64,000 bases of DNA from Jiella sonneratiae (GTDB lineage Bacteria; Pseudomonadota; Alphaproteobacteria; Rhizobiales; Rhizobiaceae), in assembly GCF_017353515.1 (NCBI RefSeq), contig NZ_JAFMPY010000022.1, positions 38,841 to 102,840 of the forward strand. Direction: 5' to 3'. The translations under genes and the position numbers were made by a program. Positions 28,264-36,920 of the stretch are shown here, in pieces. Numbering within the stretch: position 1 is the stretch's first letter; each line of letters begins with the position of its first letter. The notes beneath the pieces are model-generated. The model did not search any database, was not told the DNA's origin, and saw only the letters and a list, made by a program, of their open reading frames with translations.

Positions 28264-28321
28264 TGGGCTTTGTAGGGCATGCAGGCTGCGGAAAGAAAGG
28301 CGACGGTCGAGACCTCGTCCA

Positions 28322-28510
28322 ATCCCCCTCTGCCTCCTGAGCCGGTCGAAAGGCGGCATCTTCTCCGCAAGGGGGAGGTCTGGCGGCAGAGGGGGAGGCT
28401 GCTTTTTCCGGAGACGTCGTGCGAGGGCTGTCGGCGATCCGGATGCGCTGCGGGAGGCCGGGATCGATCTTCCCCCTTGCGGCGAAGATGCCCGGCAGGG
28501 CAGAGGGAGG
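28322..28510. repeat. RIME-like inverted intergenic repeat
   Basis: CCCCCTCTGCC (28324-28334) pairs with GGCAGAGGGGG (28385-28395). A second, inverted copy of the core (GCATCTTCTCCGCAAGGGGG against CCCCCTTGCGGCGAAGATGC) lies at about 28471-28491. The layout resembles Rhizobiales intergenic mosaic repeats, and a related pair occurs at 36148-36323. It sits between the methyltransferase and hisA genes. Confidence 0.6.
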
Positions 28511-28600
28511 CGAGAGGCGCCGACGTTCGACCGGTGACGAGCGAATGCGCTCGTCGCCGCGGCGCCAGAAACGTGCTGCACCTCATTGAAAGGCGAGACC

Positions 28601-29338
28601 TTGATCCTTTTTCCCGCGATCGACCTCAAGGACGGCGCCTGCGTGCGGCTCAAGCTCGGCCTGATGGACGAGGCGACGGTCTACAACGCCGATCCGGCCG
28701 GCCAGGCAGGAGCCTTCCGGGACGTCGGCTTCACCCATCTCCACGTCGTCGACCTCAACGGCGCCTTCGCCGGCAGGGCGATGAACGAGCCGGCGGTGGA
28801 GGCGATCCTCGCTGCGGTCGGCTCCGCCATGAAGGTGCAGCTCGGCGGCGGCATCCGGACCATGGCCGACATCGAGCGCTGGCTGGAGAAGGGGCTTTCC
28901 CGCGTGATTCTCGGCACGGTCGCGGTCCGCGACCCCGATCTCGTCCGGGCGGCCGCCGGCCGGTTTCCCGGTCAAATCGCCGTCGGCATCGACGCCAAGG
29001 GCGGCAAGGTCGCGGTGGAGGGCTGGGCGGAGACCTCGGAGCTTTCGGCCGTCGATCTCGCCCGCCGCTTCGAGGACGCAGGGGTTTCGGCCATCGTCTA
29101 CACCGACATCGACCGCGACGGCATTCTCGCCGGTATCAACTGGGAATCGACCATCGCCCTCGCCGAGGCGGTTGCGGTCCCGGTCATCGCCTCCGGCGGC
29201 CTCGCCTCGATCGCCGACGTCGAGAGGATGACGCAGCCGGATGCCCGGCGGCTGGAAGGCGCGATCTCGGGCAGGGCGCTCTATGACGGCCGGCTCGATG
29301 CGGCAGAGGCGCTGCGGGTGCTGGCCGGAAAGGGCTGA
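28601..29338 (+). CDS. hisA: phosphoribosylformimino-AICAR ribotide isomerase HisA
   Basis: The 245-residue TIM barrel has the HisA signatures [16 protein letters not shown] with the catalytic Asp of the first strand, [25 protein letters not shown], and [12 protein letters not shown] with the second catalytic Asp, followed by [14 protein letters not shown]. It catalyses the fourth step of histidine synthesis. The start is the TTG at 28601, which gives the family's usual N-terminus MILFPAID and follows AAGGCGAG; another TTG at 28586 is less likely. The gene is alone here rather than in a hisBHAFE cluster. Confidence 0.9.
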   Translation: MILFPAIDLKDGACVRLKLGLMDEATVYNADPAGQAGAFRDVGFTHLHVVDLNGAFAGRAMNEPAVEAILAAVGSAMKVQLGGGIRTMADIERWLEKGLSRVILGTVAVRDPDLVRAAAGRFPGQIAVGIDAKGGKVAVEGWAETSELSAVDLARRFEDAGVSAIVYTDIDRDGILAGINWESTIALAEAVAVPVIASGGLASIADVERMTQPDARRLEGAISGRALYDGRLDAAEALRVLAGKG

Positions 29339-29455
29339 GACGGGTGCCGGCGCTGCGTCCCTTGTCCCTGGCTGGCAGGTGCATCGGCTGCAGGAGAGTG
29401 CGCGCGGCTTGATATCTGGCGCGCCCGGTGGGCTGACATTCGCCGCGTGAGCACT

Positions 29456-29478
29456 TAGATTGGAATTATTCCAATCTA
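29456..29478. promoter_or_regulatory. perfect 23-bp palindrome, Irr/ICE-like operator of mbfA
   Basis: TAGATTGGAAT and its exact complement ATTCCAATCTA flank one central T. The inner TTGGAA-N3-TTCCAA matches the form of rhizobial iron control elements bound by Irr (TTxGAA-N3-TTCxAA). It lies 51 bases before the mbfA start. The palindrome is seen directly; binding by Irr is inferred from the target gene. Confidence 0.65.
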
Positions 29479-29528
29479 CTGCCGCCGGCCGCCCATGCTC
29501 GGGCGCCGGCCGTCGCCGCGAGGTCGCC

Positions 29529-30521
29529 ATGCTCTCCTTCGCCCCGTTCTCCCTCTTGTCCGGCCGCCGCCGCTTCGCTGACCTCTCCGAGCGCGAGATC
29601 CTCGCTCTGGCGGTCTCGGCGGAGGAGGACGACGGGCGGATCTATGCGACCTATGCCGACCGGCTGGAGGCGGACTTCCCCGCCTCCGCGACGATCTTTC
29701 GCGAAATGGCGAAGGAGGAGGACGGGCATCGCCGCGCGCTGATCGCCGAGCACGAGCGCCGCTTCGGCCCGACGATCCCGCTGATCCGCCGCGAGCACGT
29801 CGCCGACTACGTCGCGCGCCAGCCGAACTGGGTGGTCGAAAATCTCGGCCTCGACCGCATCAGAGCCGAGGCCGAGCGGATGGAGGCCGACGCGGCGCGC
29901 TTCTACGAGATGGCGGCGCAGCGCACGGGCGACGCCGGCACGCGCCGGCTGCTCGGCGATCTCGCCGCGGCGGAACGCCGGCACGAGCACCGGGCCGAGG
30001 AACTGGCCGAGGCGGCGCTCGGGGGGAACGAGCGGGAGGAGGAGGACCGGACGGCCCGGCGCCGGATGATCCTGACATGGGTGCAGCCGGGCCTTGCTGG
30101 GCTTATGGACGGTTCGGTCTCGACGCTGGCGCCGATCTTCGCCACGGCGTTTGCGACGCGCGATCCCCACACGACGCTGCTCGTCGGCCTCGCGGCGGCC
30201 GTCGGCGCCGGCATCTCCATGGGCTTCACCGAGGCGGCCCACGACGACGGCAAGCTCTCCGGCCGCGGCTCGCCGATCAAGCGCGGCCTCGCCTCGGGGG
30301 TGATGACGGCGCTCGGCGGCCTCGGGCACGCGCTTCCCTATCTCATACCGGAATTCTGGACCGCGACGGGCATCGCCTTCGCCGTCGTCTTCCTGGAGCT
30401 CTGGGCGATCGTCTGGATCCAGCACCGCTTCATGGAGACGCCGGTGGTGCGGGCGACGGTGCAGGTCGTGGTCGGCGGGGCGCTGGTGCTCGCCGCCGGC
30501 AGTTTGATCGGCGGCGGCTGA
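29529..30521 (+). CDS. mbfA: membrane-bound ferritin / iron exporter MbfA
   Basis: The 330-residue protein fuses an N-terminal ferritin/rubrerythrin-like diiron domain to a C-terminal VIT1-like membrane domain. The first part has EREILALAVSAEEDDGRIYA, FREMAKEEDGHRRALI and ERRHEHRAEELAE with the expected Glu and His ligands. The second has GLMDGSVSTLAPIFA and SMGFTEAAHDDG, then two or three hydrophobic helices. MbfA exports iron and guards against iron and peroxide stress in Rhizobiales, and is repressed by Irr. The start at 29529 follows GCGAGG. The palindrome at 29456-29478 fits this regulation. Confidence 0.92.
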   Translation: MLSFAPFSLLSGRRRFADLSEREILALAVSAEEDDGRIYATYADRLEADFPASATIFREMAKEEDGHRRALIAEHERRFGPTIPLIRREHVADYVARQPNWVVENLGLDRIRAEAERMEADAARFYEMAAQRTGDAGTRRLLGDLAAAERRHEHRAEELAEAALGGNEREEEDRTARRRMILTWVQPGLAGLMDGSVSTLAPIFATAFATRDPHTTLLVGLAAAVGAGISMGFTEAAHDDGKLSGRGSPIKRGLASGVMTALGGLGHALPYLIPEFWTATGIAFAVVFLELWAIVWIQHRFMETPVVRATVQVVVGGALVLAAGSLIGGG

Positions 30522-30537
30522 CGGTCGGGTTGCAGGC

Positions 30538-30591
30538 GCGAACACGAAGACGCCGCGGATCCCGCCGGATCCGCGGCGTCTTCGTGTTCGC
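30538..30591. terminator. 25-bp perfect hairpin between convergent mbfA and ctrA
   Basis: The arms 30538-30562 and 30567-30591 are exactly complementary over 25 bases (one arm begins GCGAACACGAAGACGCC), with a four-base loop CGCC. It lies 17 bases after the mbfA stop and 18 before the ctrA stop. It has no long T-tract on either side, so it may be a bidirectional terminator or a transcript end-stabiliser. Confidence 0.65.
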
Positions 30592-30609
30592 AGCCGGGCC
30601 GGCCTCGTC

Positions 30610-31299
<690 letters not shown>

Positions 31300-31660
31300 C
31301 AGAAAGTCCTCTCAGCCAGCCGAGCCGAACCCGGGCAATTCGGCAAAGCGTTTTTTGTCATCGTTTGGCCCAAACTGGCACTGAATGGTTAACAAATCCT
31401 CCTGGCCCGTCATGGACCCAGGCCGCGAGCGGCTCGCGGTCTGAACGGGGGGATCCGGCATCGATGCCGCTCCACGATCCTTGCGTCGCCAAGCGACATC
31501 GGCGTGGTTCGGTTTACCCTGCCTTAAACCCTCGGCCCTATGATTAACCGTGCGCGTAAACAGACGGTTAAGGGCATAGGCCACGAGCCTTGTCCGAAGC
31601 CTTATTGCGCCGAGTTCCAAAGGCCCCGGCTCGCCGAGGCCCCGAGTTGAGGGTGTGTGC
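31300..31660. promoter_or_regulatory. ctrA / fliJ-like divergent promoter region with TTAA half-sites
   Basis: This 361-base region is AT-rich for the window. TTAA occurs at 31389, 31524, 31544 and 31568, the last two in GATTAACC and GGTTAAGG. The spacing TTAA-N8-GTAA-N8-TTAA (31544-31571) is close to, but not exactly, the CtrA pattern TTAA-N7-TTAA. A short inverted repeat GGTTTA/TAAACC lies at 31511-31530. CtrA autoregulation is common, so these are plausible half-sites. Confidence 0.45.
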
Positions 31661-32029
31661 ATGAAACGCGACAACATGGTGCGTCTGACGCGCTTTAAGG
31701 TTCTGGAGAAGCGCCGCCAGGTCGAACAGCTCGAACTCATGCTGGAAGATTTCTCGCGCATGGCCGGCGAGCTCGATGCGCAGATTCTCAACGAGGAGAA
31801 AAAGTCGGGGATTACCGACGTCAACCACTTCGCCTATTCCACCTTCGCCAAGGCGGCGCGGCTGCGGCGCGACAACCTGCAGAACTCGGCCAAGGACCTG
31901 AAGGTGCAGATCAATGCGGCGCGGCTGTCGCTCGAGGAGGCCGAGGCCGAGCTCGAGAATGCCGAGAAGATCGAGCAGCGCGACGGTCTGCGCGACGAAC
32001 CGGAGCCGCGGCGCTCGGCGATCGCCTGA
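31661..32029 (+). CDS. fliJ: FliJ-like flagellar export protein
   Basis: The 122-residue protein is highly charged and wholly helical: MKRDNMVRLTRFKVLEKRRQ, a stretch LELMLEDFSRMAGELDAQI, and a C-terminal coiled coil EEAEAELENAEKIEQRDG. Size and pattern match the FliJ-like proteins encoded divergently from ctrA in Rhizobiales, which assist the flagellar export ATPase FliI. No fliI is in the window after it. The Met at 31661 follows a GAGGG sequence; a later Met (31676) is possible. Confidence 0.75.
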   Translation: MKRDNMVRLTRFKVLEKRRQVEQLELMLEDFSRMAGELDAQILNEEKKSGITDVNHFAYSTFAKAARLRRDNLQNSAKDLKVQINAARLSLEEAEAELENAEKIEQRDGLRDEPEPRRSAIA

Positions 32030-32397
32030 GGCCGTATACCCGGCGAGGTCGTCTCGCGGAAAGCCGCTCCGGAGCCCCGAGCCGGCGCGGGCGCGAACGC
32101 CGCGCCCGGATTAAGACCGACAGCCCCGGCCGTTGCCAGCCGAGGGCTTCAGGCTGCCGCCTCGAAGGAAACGGTCAGCGGCAGACGGTCTTGTCGCCGA
32201 GGACGATCTTGCGGCCGTCGTGCGGTTCGCAGCGCTTCACCGGCTCGTCGAAGCATCCGCGCCCGATCGCGGCTTCGTGGCGTCCTTATCGACGCATCGC
32301 GGAGCCATTGCCGTTGCCCGAAGGTCGACGGCCGGGTACCCTCTGGTCGCGTCGCGCCGAGCGCGAGGGTTCGACGGACTTCGGGGCGCCCTTCACG
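32030..32397. other. region between fliJ-like gene and hypothetical protein
   Basis: About 370 bases. The reading frame of the next gene stays open leftward to 32191, but the encoded residues are Arg/Ser/Pro-rich without pattern and I do not regard them as coding. No RNA or repeat is recognised. Confidence 0.4.
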
Positions 32398-33162
32398 TTG
32401 TTCACCTACAGGATCACGAAATACGACCCGAGCCGCCGGGACGCTTCCGGCGCCTTCACCGAGCCGGACTGGACCTCCATGAGCGACGTCGGAAAGGCGA
32501 TCCGGGGTGAAGTTCTGTCGCCCGAGCGTTATCTCGCGACCGAAGACAGTTACGTCGCGTACATCCTCTGGTTCTTCGACAGGCCGGGCCTCGCGCATCT
32601 GCGCATGACCGGCGTCGAGACCGCCAATCTCGGCGAGAACCTGAAGAAATCGATGCGGGATCCGAAGACCTTCGATCCGAGGTTCCTGACCATCGCGCCG
32701 GAAGAAGACGGGATCCTGCTTCGGGCGGACATCGCGGCGGTTTGCCGGATGGTCCTGCGGGAAATCTTCTGGTGCAGGCTCGAGGTCGCCGAGCGGTTCT
32801 TCGTCCATTTCGGCTGGGACTATTACGTCTATGTCGGCTCGCCGGTGCCATGGGACGGCTCGGCGGACATCCATCCGATCCCCCTCTTCGTGGGGGAATG
32901 TCCGTCTCCCCACGGTCGCCCGGCGGACAGGGTGCCGGAATTTCATCTGTCGGTCTTCGACAAGATCACCGGCACCTGTCTCGGCGACATCCCCGTCGAT
33001 GGATCGAGCCTCGAGAAGGTGCGCCGTGTTCTGGGTGTCTCCGCCGAGCATCCGGCCTACGGCATCTTTGACCTCGACGGCGACCGGCGCATTCGCTTCG
33101 AAGCGGAGTTCGACATGGCGCTGGACGGTGACCGGTTCTGCTACGAACTCAACGCCACCTGA
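32398..33162 (+). CDS. hypothetical protein with YRITKYDP motif; start uncertain
   Basis: The confident part, about 254 residues, begins FTYRITKYDPSRRDASG and continues WTSMSDVGKAIRGEVLSPER, EDSYVAYILWFFDRPGL, AAVCRMVLREIFWCRLEV and ends FCYELNAT. The N-terminal pattern (YRITKYxPxxRD, WTSxSDxGK, EYxxxED) reminds me of a family of uncharacterised proteins often seen as lone accessory genes, possibly immunity-like, but I cannot name it securely. The TTG at 32398 is proposed as start; ATG 32191 would add 69 unlikely residues. Lower GC than neighbours suggests transfer. Confidence 0.55.
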   Translation: MFTYRITKYDPSRRDASGAFTEPDWTSMSDVGKAIRGEVLSPERYLATEDSYVAYILWFFDRPGLAHLRMTGVETANLGENLKKSMRDPKTFDPRFLTIAPEEDGILLRADIAAVCRMVLREIFWCRLEVAERFFVHFGWDYYVYVGSPVPWDGSADIHPIPLFVGECPSPHGRPADRVPEFHLSVFDKITGTCLGDIPVDGSSLEKVRRVLGVSAEHPAYGIFDLDGDRRIRFEAEFDMALDGDRFCYELNAT

Positions 33163-33351
33163 TCTGCGGCCGGCCGAGCATGGTCCCGGAACGCGGGAAC
33201 CGGTTCGGAAAGATCATGCGCATGCGAAGAGAGAGCATGTTGACGAGTGGCGCTCGTCCCGTCCTGCGCCGGCAAAACGGTTCCGCGTTCACGGAATCGA
33301 CGGTTCGACGGCTATCCGGCGGCCACGGGCCCTCGTCCGGGGTGAGCCCCG

Positions 33352-36072
33352 TCAGGCCGTGTCCTTCAGCGCGACGCGCGTGACGATCTCGCGGATCTCG
33401 CCGCGGCAGGAGCCGCAATTGCTGCCGGCCCGCAACAGGCGGCCGATCTCCTCGACACTCGTCGCCCGCCCGGAGACGACCGCCGCGGCGATCTCGTTGA
33501 CCCCGACGGCAAAGCAGGAACAGACGATGGCGCCGGGGTCCGGCCGGTCGGCGCCGCCGCGGCCGGCGAGCAGGCGGAAGCGTTCGCGGCCGGCATGCGC
33601 CTGCGCCAGATGCCCGGCGGCCCAGACCCGCGAGACCGCGACGGGCGTGCGCGAGAGATAGAGCGCGGCGACGAGCCGGTCGCCCTCGAACGCCGCAAAG
33701 CGATGAGATCCGCCGCTGCCGTCGTGATAGGCGAGGACGCCTTCGGCCGGCACGCCGGCGAGCCGTTCCAGAAGGCGGGCCGGGGCATCGAGTTCGGCGC
33801 GTCCCGCCATCTCCATCCGCCACCCGCCGTCCGCCCGCGCCAGCGCGAAATAGTCGAGGCCGGCGGTCTCAGGCCGGTGTGCGGTGACGGCGAAGCCGTA
33901 CCAGGCCGCCGGAAAGCGCGTCACCTCGACATCGGTCGCCTTGAGCCCCGGCTGGCCGGAGACGGGGTCGGTGCGCGGCGCGACCACCGCGTCGATGCGG
34001 CCCTTCGCTGCGGTCTCGCCGGTCCAGTGCATCGGCGCGAAGACCGTGCCGGGGCGCTGCCTGTCGCTGACGAGGACGCGCAGGAGCGCATCCCCATAGG
34101 GCGAGGCGACGCGGGCGAGATCTGCTTCGGCGAGAGAAAGACGGGCGGCGTCGCCGGGATGGATCTCGAGAAACGGCTCGGCGATATGGGCCGACAGCCG
34201 CGCCGACAGCCCGGTGCGGGTCATCGTGTGCCAGTGGTCGCGCACCCGGCCGGTGTTGAGGACGAGCCGCCCCTGCCGTTCCGCGGCGCCGCTCTCCGAG
34301 CAGGCGTCCGGGGCCGGCCGCGTTTTCGGCCGCGCCGCGACCGGCGTCGGGACGAAGCGGGCGCGTCGGTCGGCGTGGAAGAAGCCGCCCGCGGCGAAGA
34401 AGCGCGTGTCGGGCCGCGGGCCGGGCCGGCCGGGGCCCGCCGGCTGCGGCCACTGTGTCGGCGCGAGGCCGTCGTAGCCGGCCTCGCCGAGGCCCGCGAG
34501 GCCGGCGATGTCGAAGTCGCGGGTCCCGGCGTTCTCGAAGCCGGAGAGCCTTGCATGTTCGTCGAAGATCTCGCCGGGACCGGCATAGGCGAAGGCCGCG
34601 CCGAAGCCCATGCGCCGGGCCACCTCGCAGACCATCCACCAGTCGGGCTTCGCCTCACCCGGAAGCGGCAGGAAGGAGCGCTGGCGCGAGATCCGCCGCT
34701 CGGAATTGGTGACGGTGCCGTCCTTCTCGCCCCAGGCCGCGGCGGGAAGCGCCACCTGTGCATACTTGAGAGTATCGGTGCGGGCGACGACGTCGGAGAC
34801 GACGACGAAGGGGCAGGCGGAAAGGGCCTTGGCGACGGCATCGGCGTCCGGCATCGACACGACCGGGTTGGTTCCGGCGATCCAGATCGCCCTGATCCGT
34901 CCGTCGGCGACGGCCCGGAACATCTCCACCGCCTTCAGGCCGGGCCTCGCGGCGACGGCCGGCGCCTTCCAGAACCGGCGGACGAGCTCCCGATGGGCGG
35001 CGTCCTCGATCGAGAGATGCGCGGCGAGCATGTTGGCCATGCCGCCGACCTCGCGGCCGCCCATGGCGTTGGGCTGGCCGGTGACCGAGAACGGCCCGGC
35101 GCCCGGCCGGCCGATGCGGCCGGTGGCGAGATGGCAGTTGACGATGGCGTTGACCTTGTCGGTGCCGCTGGTCGACTGGTTGACGCCCTGGCTGTAGACC
35201 GTGACGGTCCTGTCGGTCGCGGCGAAGAGCTCGTAGAAGCGGCGGATCGCGGCGGGATCGAGACCCGTGTCGGCCGCGACCCGCGCGACGTCGAGCGCCT
35301 CGGCGGCACCGAGCGCATCGACGAGCCCGCCGGTATGGGCCGCGACGTAGCGTTCGTCGACCGCGCCGACGGCGTCCAGATGGCGGAGCAGGCCGGCGAA
35401 CAGCGCCACGTCGCCGTCGCCGGCGATCGGAAGGTGCAGGTCGGCGAAGTCGGCGGTCATCGTCCGGCGCGGGTCGATCACGACGACCCGCATGTCCGGC
35501 CGCCGCGCCTTTGCGGCGACGAGGCGCTGGTGGATCACCGGGTGGCACCAGGCGAGGTTGGAGCCCACGATGACGACGAGGTCGGCGCATTCGAGATCCT
35601 CGTAGGTGCCGGGGACGGTGTCCGAGCCGAAGGCACGGCGATGCCCGGCCACCGAGGAGGCCATGCAGAGGCGGGAATTCGTGTCGATGTTGGCCGAGCC
35701 GATGAAGCCCTTCATCAGCTTGTTGGCGACGTAGTAGTCCTCGGTGAGAAGCTGGCCGGAGACGTAGAAGGCGACGGAATCCGGCCCGTGCGCGGCGATC
35801 GTCTCGCTGAAGCGCCTGGCGACGAGGTCGAGGGCGGTGTCCCAGTCGGTTCGCGCACCGTTATGGGCGGGATGCAGCAGCCGGCCCTCGAGCTGCAGCG
35901 TCTCGCCGAGCGCCGAGCCCTTCGAACACAGCCGTCCGAAATTTGCCGGATGCTCCGGATCGCCGGCGATCGCGACGCTGCCGTCCTCGCGCGGCGTCGC
36001 CAGGACGCCGCAACCGACGCCGCAATAGGCGCAGGTGGTGCGCACGGTGGTGGCGGTGGGGGCGGCGTCCAT
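33352..36072 (-). CDS. nasA: assimilatory nitrate reductase catalytic subunit
   Basis: The 906-residue cytoplasmic enzyme reduces nitrate to nitrite. The N-terminal [4Fe-4S] motif is TTCAYCGVGCGV with the fourth Cys in GRLCSKGSALGE. Molybdopterin-binding blocks include NSRLCMASSVAGHRRAFG and YSQGVNQSTSGTDKVNAIVN, and the C-terminal domain has GRVRDHWHTMTRTG. A BFD-like [2Fe-2S] domain ends the protein (IVCSCFAVGVNEIAAAV and GSNCGSCRGEI), as in long NasA forms. The start at 36072 follows AAAGGA and precedes MDAAPTATTVRTTC. It is the last gene of the nir-nas transcription unit. Confidence 0.95.
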   Translation of the reverse strand: MDAAPTATTVRTTCAYCGVGCGVLATPREDGSVAIAGDPEHPANFGRLCSKGSALGETLQLEGRLLHPAHNGARTDWDTALDLVARRFSETIAAHGPDSVAFYVSGQLLTEDYYVANKLMKGFIGSANIDTNSRLCMASSVAGHRRAFGSDTVPGTYEDLECADLVVIVGSNLAWCHPVIHQRLVAAKARRPDMRVVVIDPRRTMTADFADLHLPIAGDGDVALFAGLLRHLDAVGAVDERYVAAHTGGLVDALGAAEALDVARVAADTGLDPAAIRRFYELFAATDRTVTVYSQGVNQSTSGTDKVNAIVNCHLATGRIGRPGAGPFSVTGQPNAMGGREVGGMANMLAAHLSIEDAAHRELVRRFWKAPAVAARPGLKAVEMFRAVADGRIRAIWIAGTNPVVSMPDADAVAKALSACPFVVVSDVVARTDTLKYAQVALPAAAWGEKDGTVTNSERRISRQRSFLPLPGEAKPDWWMVCEVARRMGFGAAFAYAGPGEIFDEHARLSGFENAGTRDFDIAGLAGLGEAGYDGLAPTQWPQPAGPGRPGPRPDTRFFAAGGFFHADRRARFVPTPVAARPKTRPAPDACSESGAAERQGRLVLNTGRVRDHWHTMTRTGLSARLSAHIAEPFLEIHPGDAARLSLAEADLARVASPYGDALLRVLVSDRQRPGTVFAPMHWTGETAAKGRIDAVVAPRTDPVSGQPGLKATDVEVTRFPAAWYGFAVTAHRPETAGLDYFALARADGGWRMEMAGRAELDAPARLLERLAGVPAEGVLAYHDGSGGSHRFAAFEGDRLVAALYLSRTPVAVSRVWAAGHLAQAHAGRERFRLLAGRGGADRPDPGAIVCSCFAVGVNEIAAAVVSGRATSVEEIGRLLRAGSNCGSCRGEIREIVTRVALKDTA

Positions 36073-36147
36073 GGGGGTGTCCTTTGCGAAGGGTTCTGAG
36101 ATGTATCGGATGGTCGGGAGGTTCCGGCTTCGCGGCGAGCGCGAGTC

Positions 36148-36323
36148 ACCCCCCTCTGGCTTTCCAGCCATCTCCCCCTCAAGGGGGGAGATCGGACCTC
36201 GTTTGACGGCATCGCCTCGCCGCTACCGCCAGTTCCAGCGCCAAATCTCAGAAGAGCCGCAAGGCAGGAAGCTTCCGATCTCCCCCCTTGAGGGGGAGAT
36301 GTCCGGCAGGACAGAGGGGGGTT
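36148..36323. repeat. RIME-like inverted repeat pair between cynS and nasA
   Basis: CATCTCCCCCTCAAGGGGGG (from 36169) and its complement form perfect 28-base arms at about 36169-36196 and 36274-36301. Outer parts (ACCCCCCTCTGG against CAGAGGGGGGTT) are also inverted. The same type of element is at 28322-28510. Here it lies inside a presumed polycistronic message, where it may stop or stabilise transcripts. Confidence 0.7.
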
Positions 36324-36433
36324 CAAAGCACTCCAAAGCACAGGTGCATCAAGACGAAGAGGCACCCGGAGACCGTTCAAGACAGCCTCGCCGGCCGATC
36401 GCCTCCAGCCACCACCCAACCGGGACCCGGCCC

Positions 36434-36889
36434 TCACCACTTCTTGTAGGGCAGGAACTTGCCGGTCATCTCGACCTTCACCCTGTCGCCCTTCGGATCC
36501 TCGACCCTCGACACGCTCATGTCGAAGTCGATGGCCGACATGATGCCGTCGCCGAACTTTTCGTGGACCATCGCCTTGAAGGACGGACCGAACACGCCGG
36601 CGATCTCGTAGAGCCGGTAGATGCAGGGATCGGTCGGGACGTCGCGGCTCCAGTCCTTGCTCGGACATTCCTGCAGTTCCTCGACGGCGGCCTGCGGCAG
36701 GTCGAGCAGCCGGCCGAGCATCTCGGCCTTGTCCTTCGGGCAGGCGCCCATCCCGGTCGCGACCATGTGGGTCCAGATCGGCGACATGCCGATCTCGGCG
36801 GCGATCGTCTCCCAGGCGAGCTTCTTGCGCTTCTTCTGGGAAATCACGAGGGCGGTGACGGCGTCGCGGTCCATGATGTCGTCGGTCAT
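36434..36889 (-). CDS. cynS: cyanate hydratase (cyanase)
   Basis: The 151-residue protein splits cyanate with bicarbonate into ammonia and CO2. The N-terminal helical domain has WETIAAEIGMSPIWTHMVAT. The catalytic C-terminal part has the Arg and Glu of PTDPCIYRLYEIAGVFGP and the Ser of FGDGIMSAIDF, then VEDPKGDRVKV and the invariant end GKFLPYKKW. Start 36889 follows GAGAGGAG. Its place between the kinase gene and nasA makes cyanate a second nitrogen source handled by this cluster. Confidence 0.96.
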   Translation of the reverse strand: MTDDIMDRDAVTALVISQKKRKKLAWETIAAEIGMSPIWTHMVATGMGACPKDKAEMLGRLLDLPQAAVEELQECPSKDWSRDVPTDPCIYRLYEIAGVFGPSFKAMVHEKFGDGIMSAIDFDMSVSRVEDPKGDRVKVEMTGKFLPYKKW

Positions 36890-36920
36890 GCGGGCTCCTC
36901 TCGGTGGTGTCGGACGGGGA

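Noticed and set aside
28264..28653. N-terminal extension of the TrmH-type methyltransferase
   Set aside because: The open frame continues upstream through a RIME-like repeat; family members begin at the Met at 28263.
33595..36099. 834-codon plus-strand open frame opposite nasA
   Set aside because: nasA on the minus strand has complete cofactor motifs; the antisense product has no recognisable domain.
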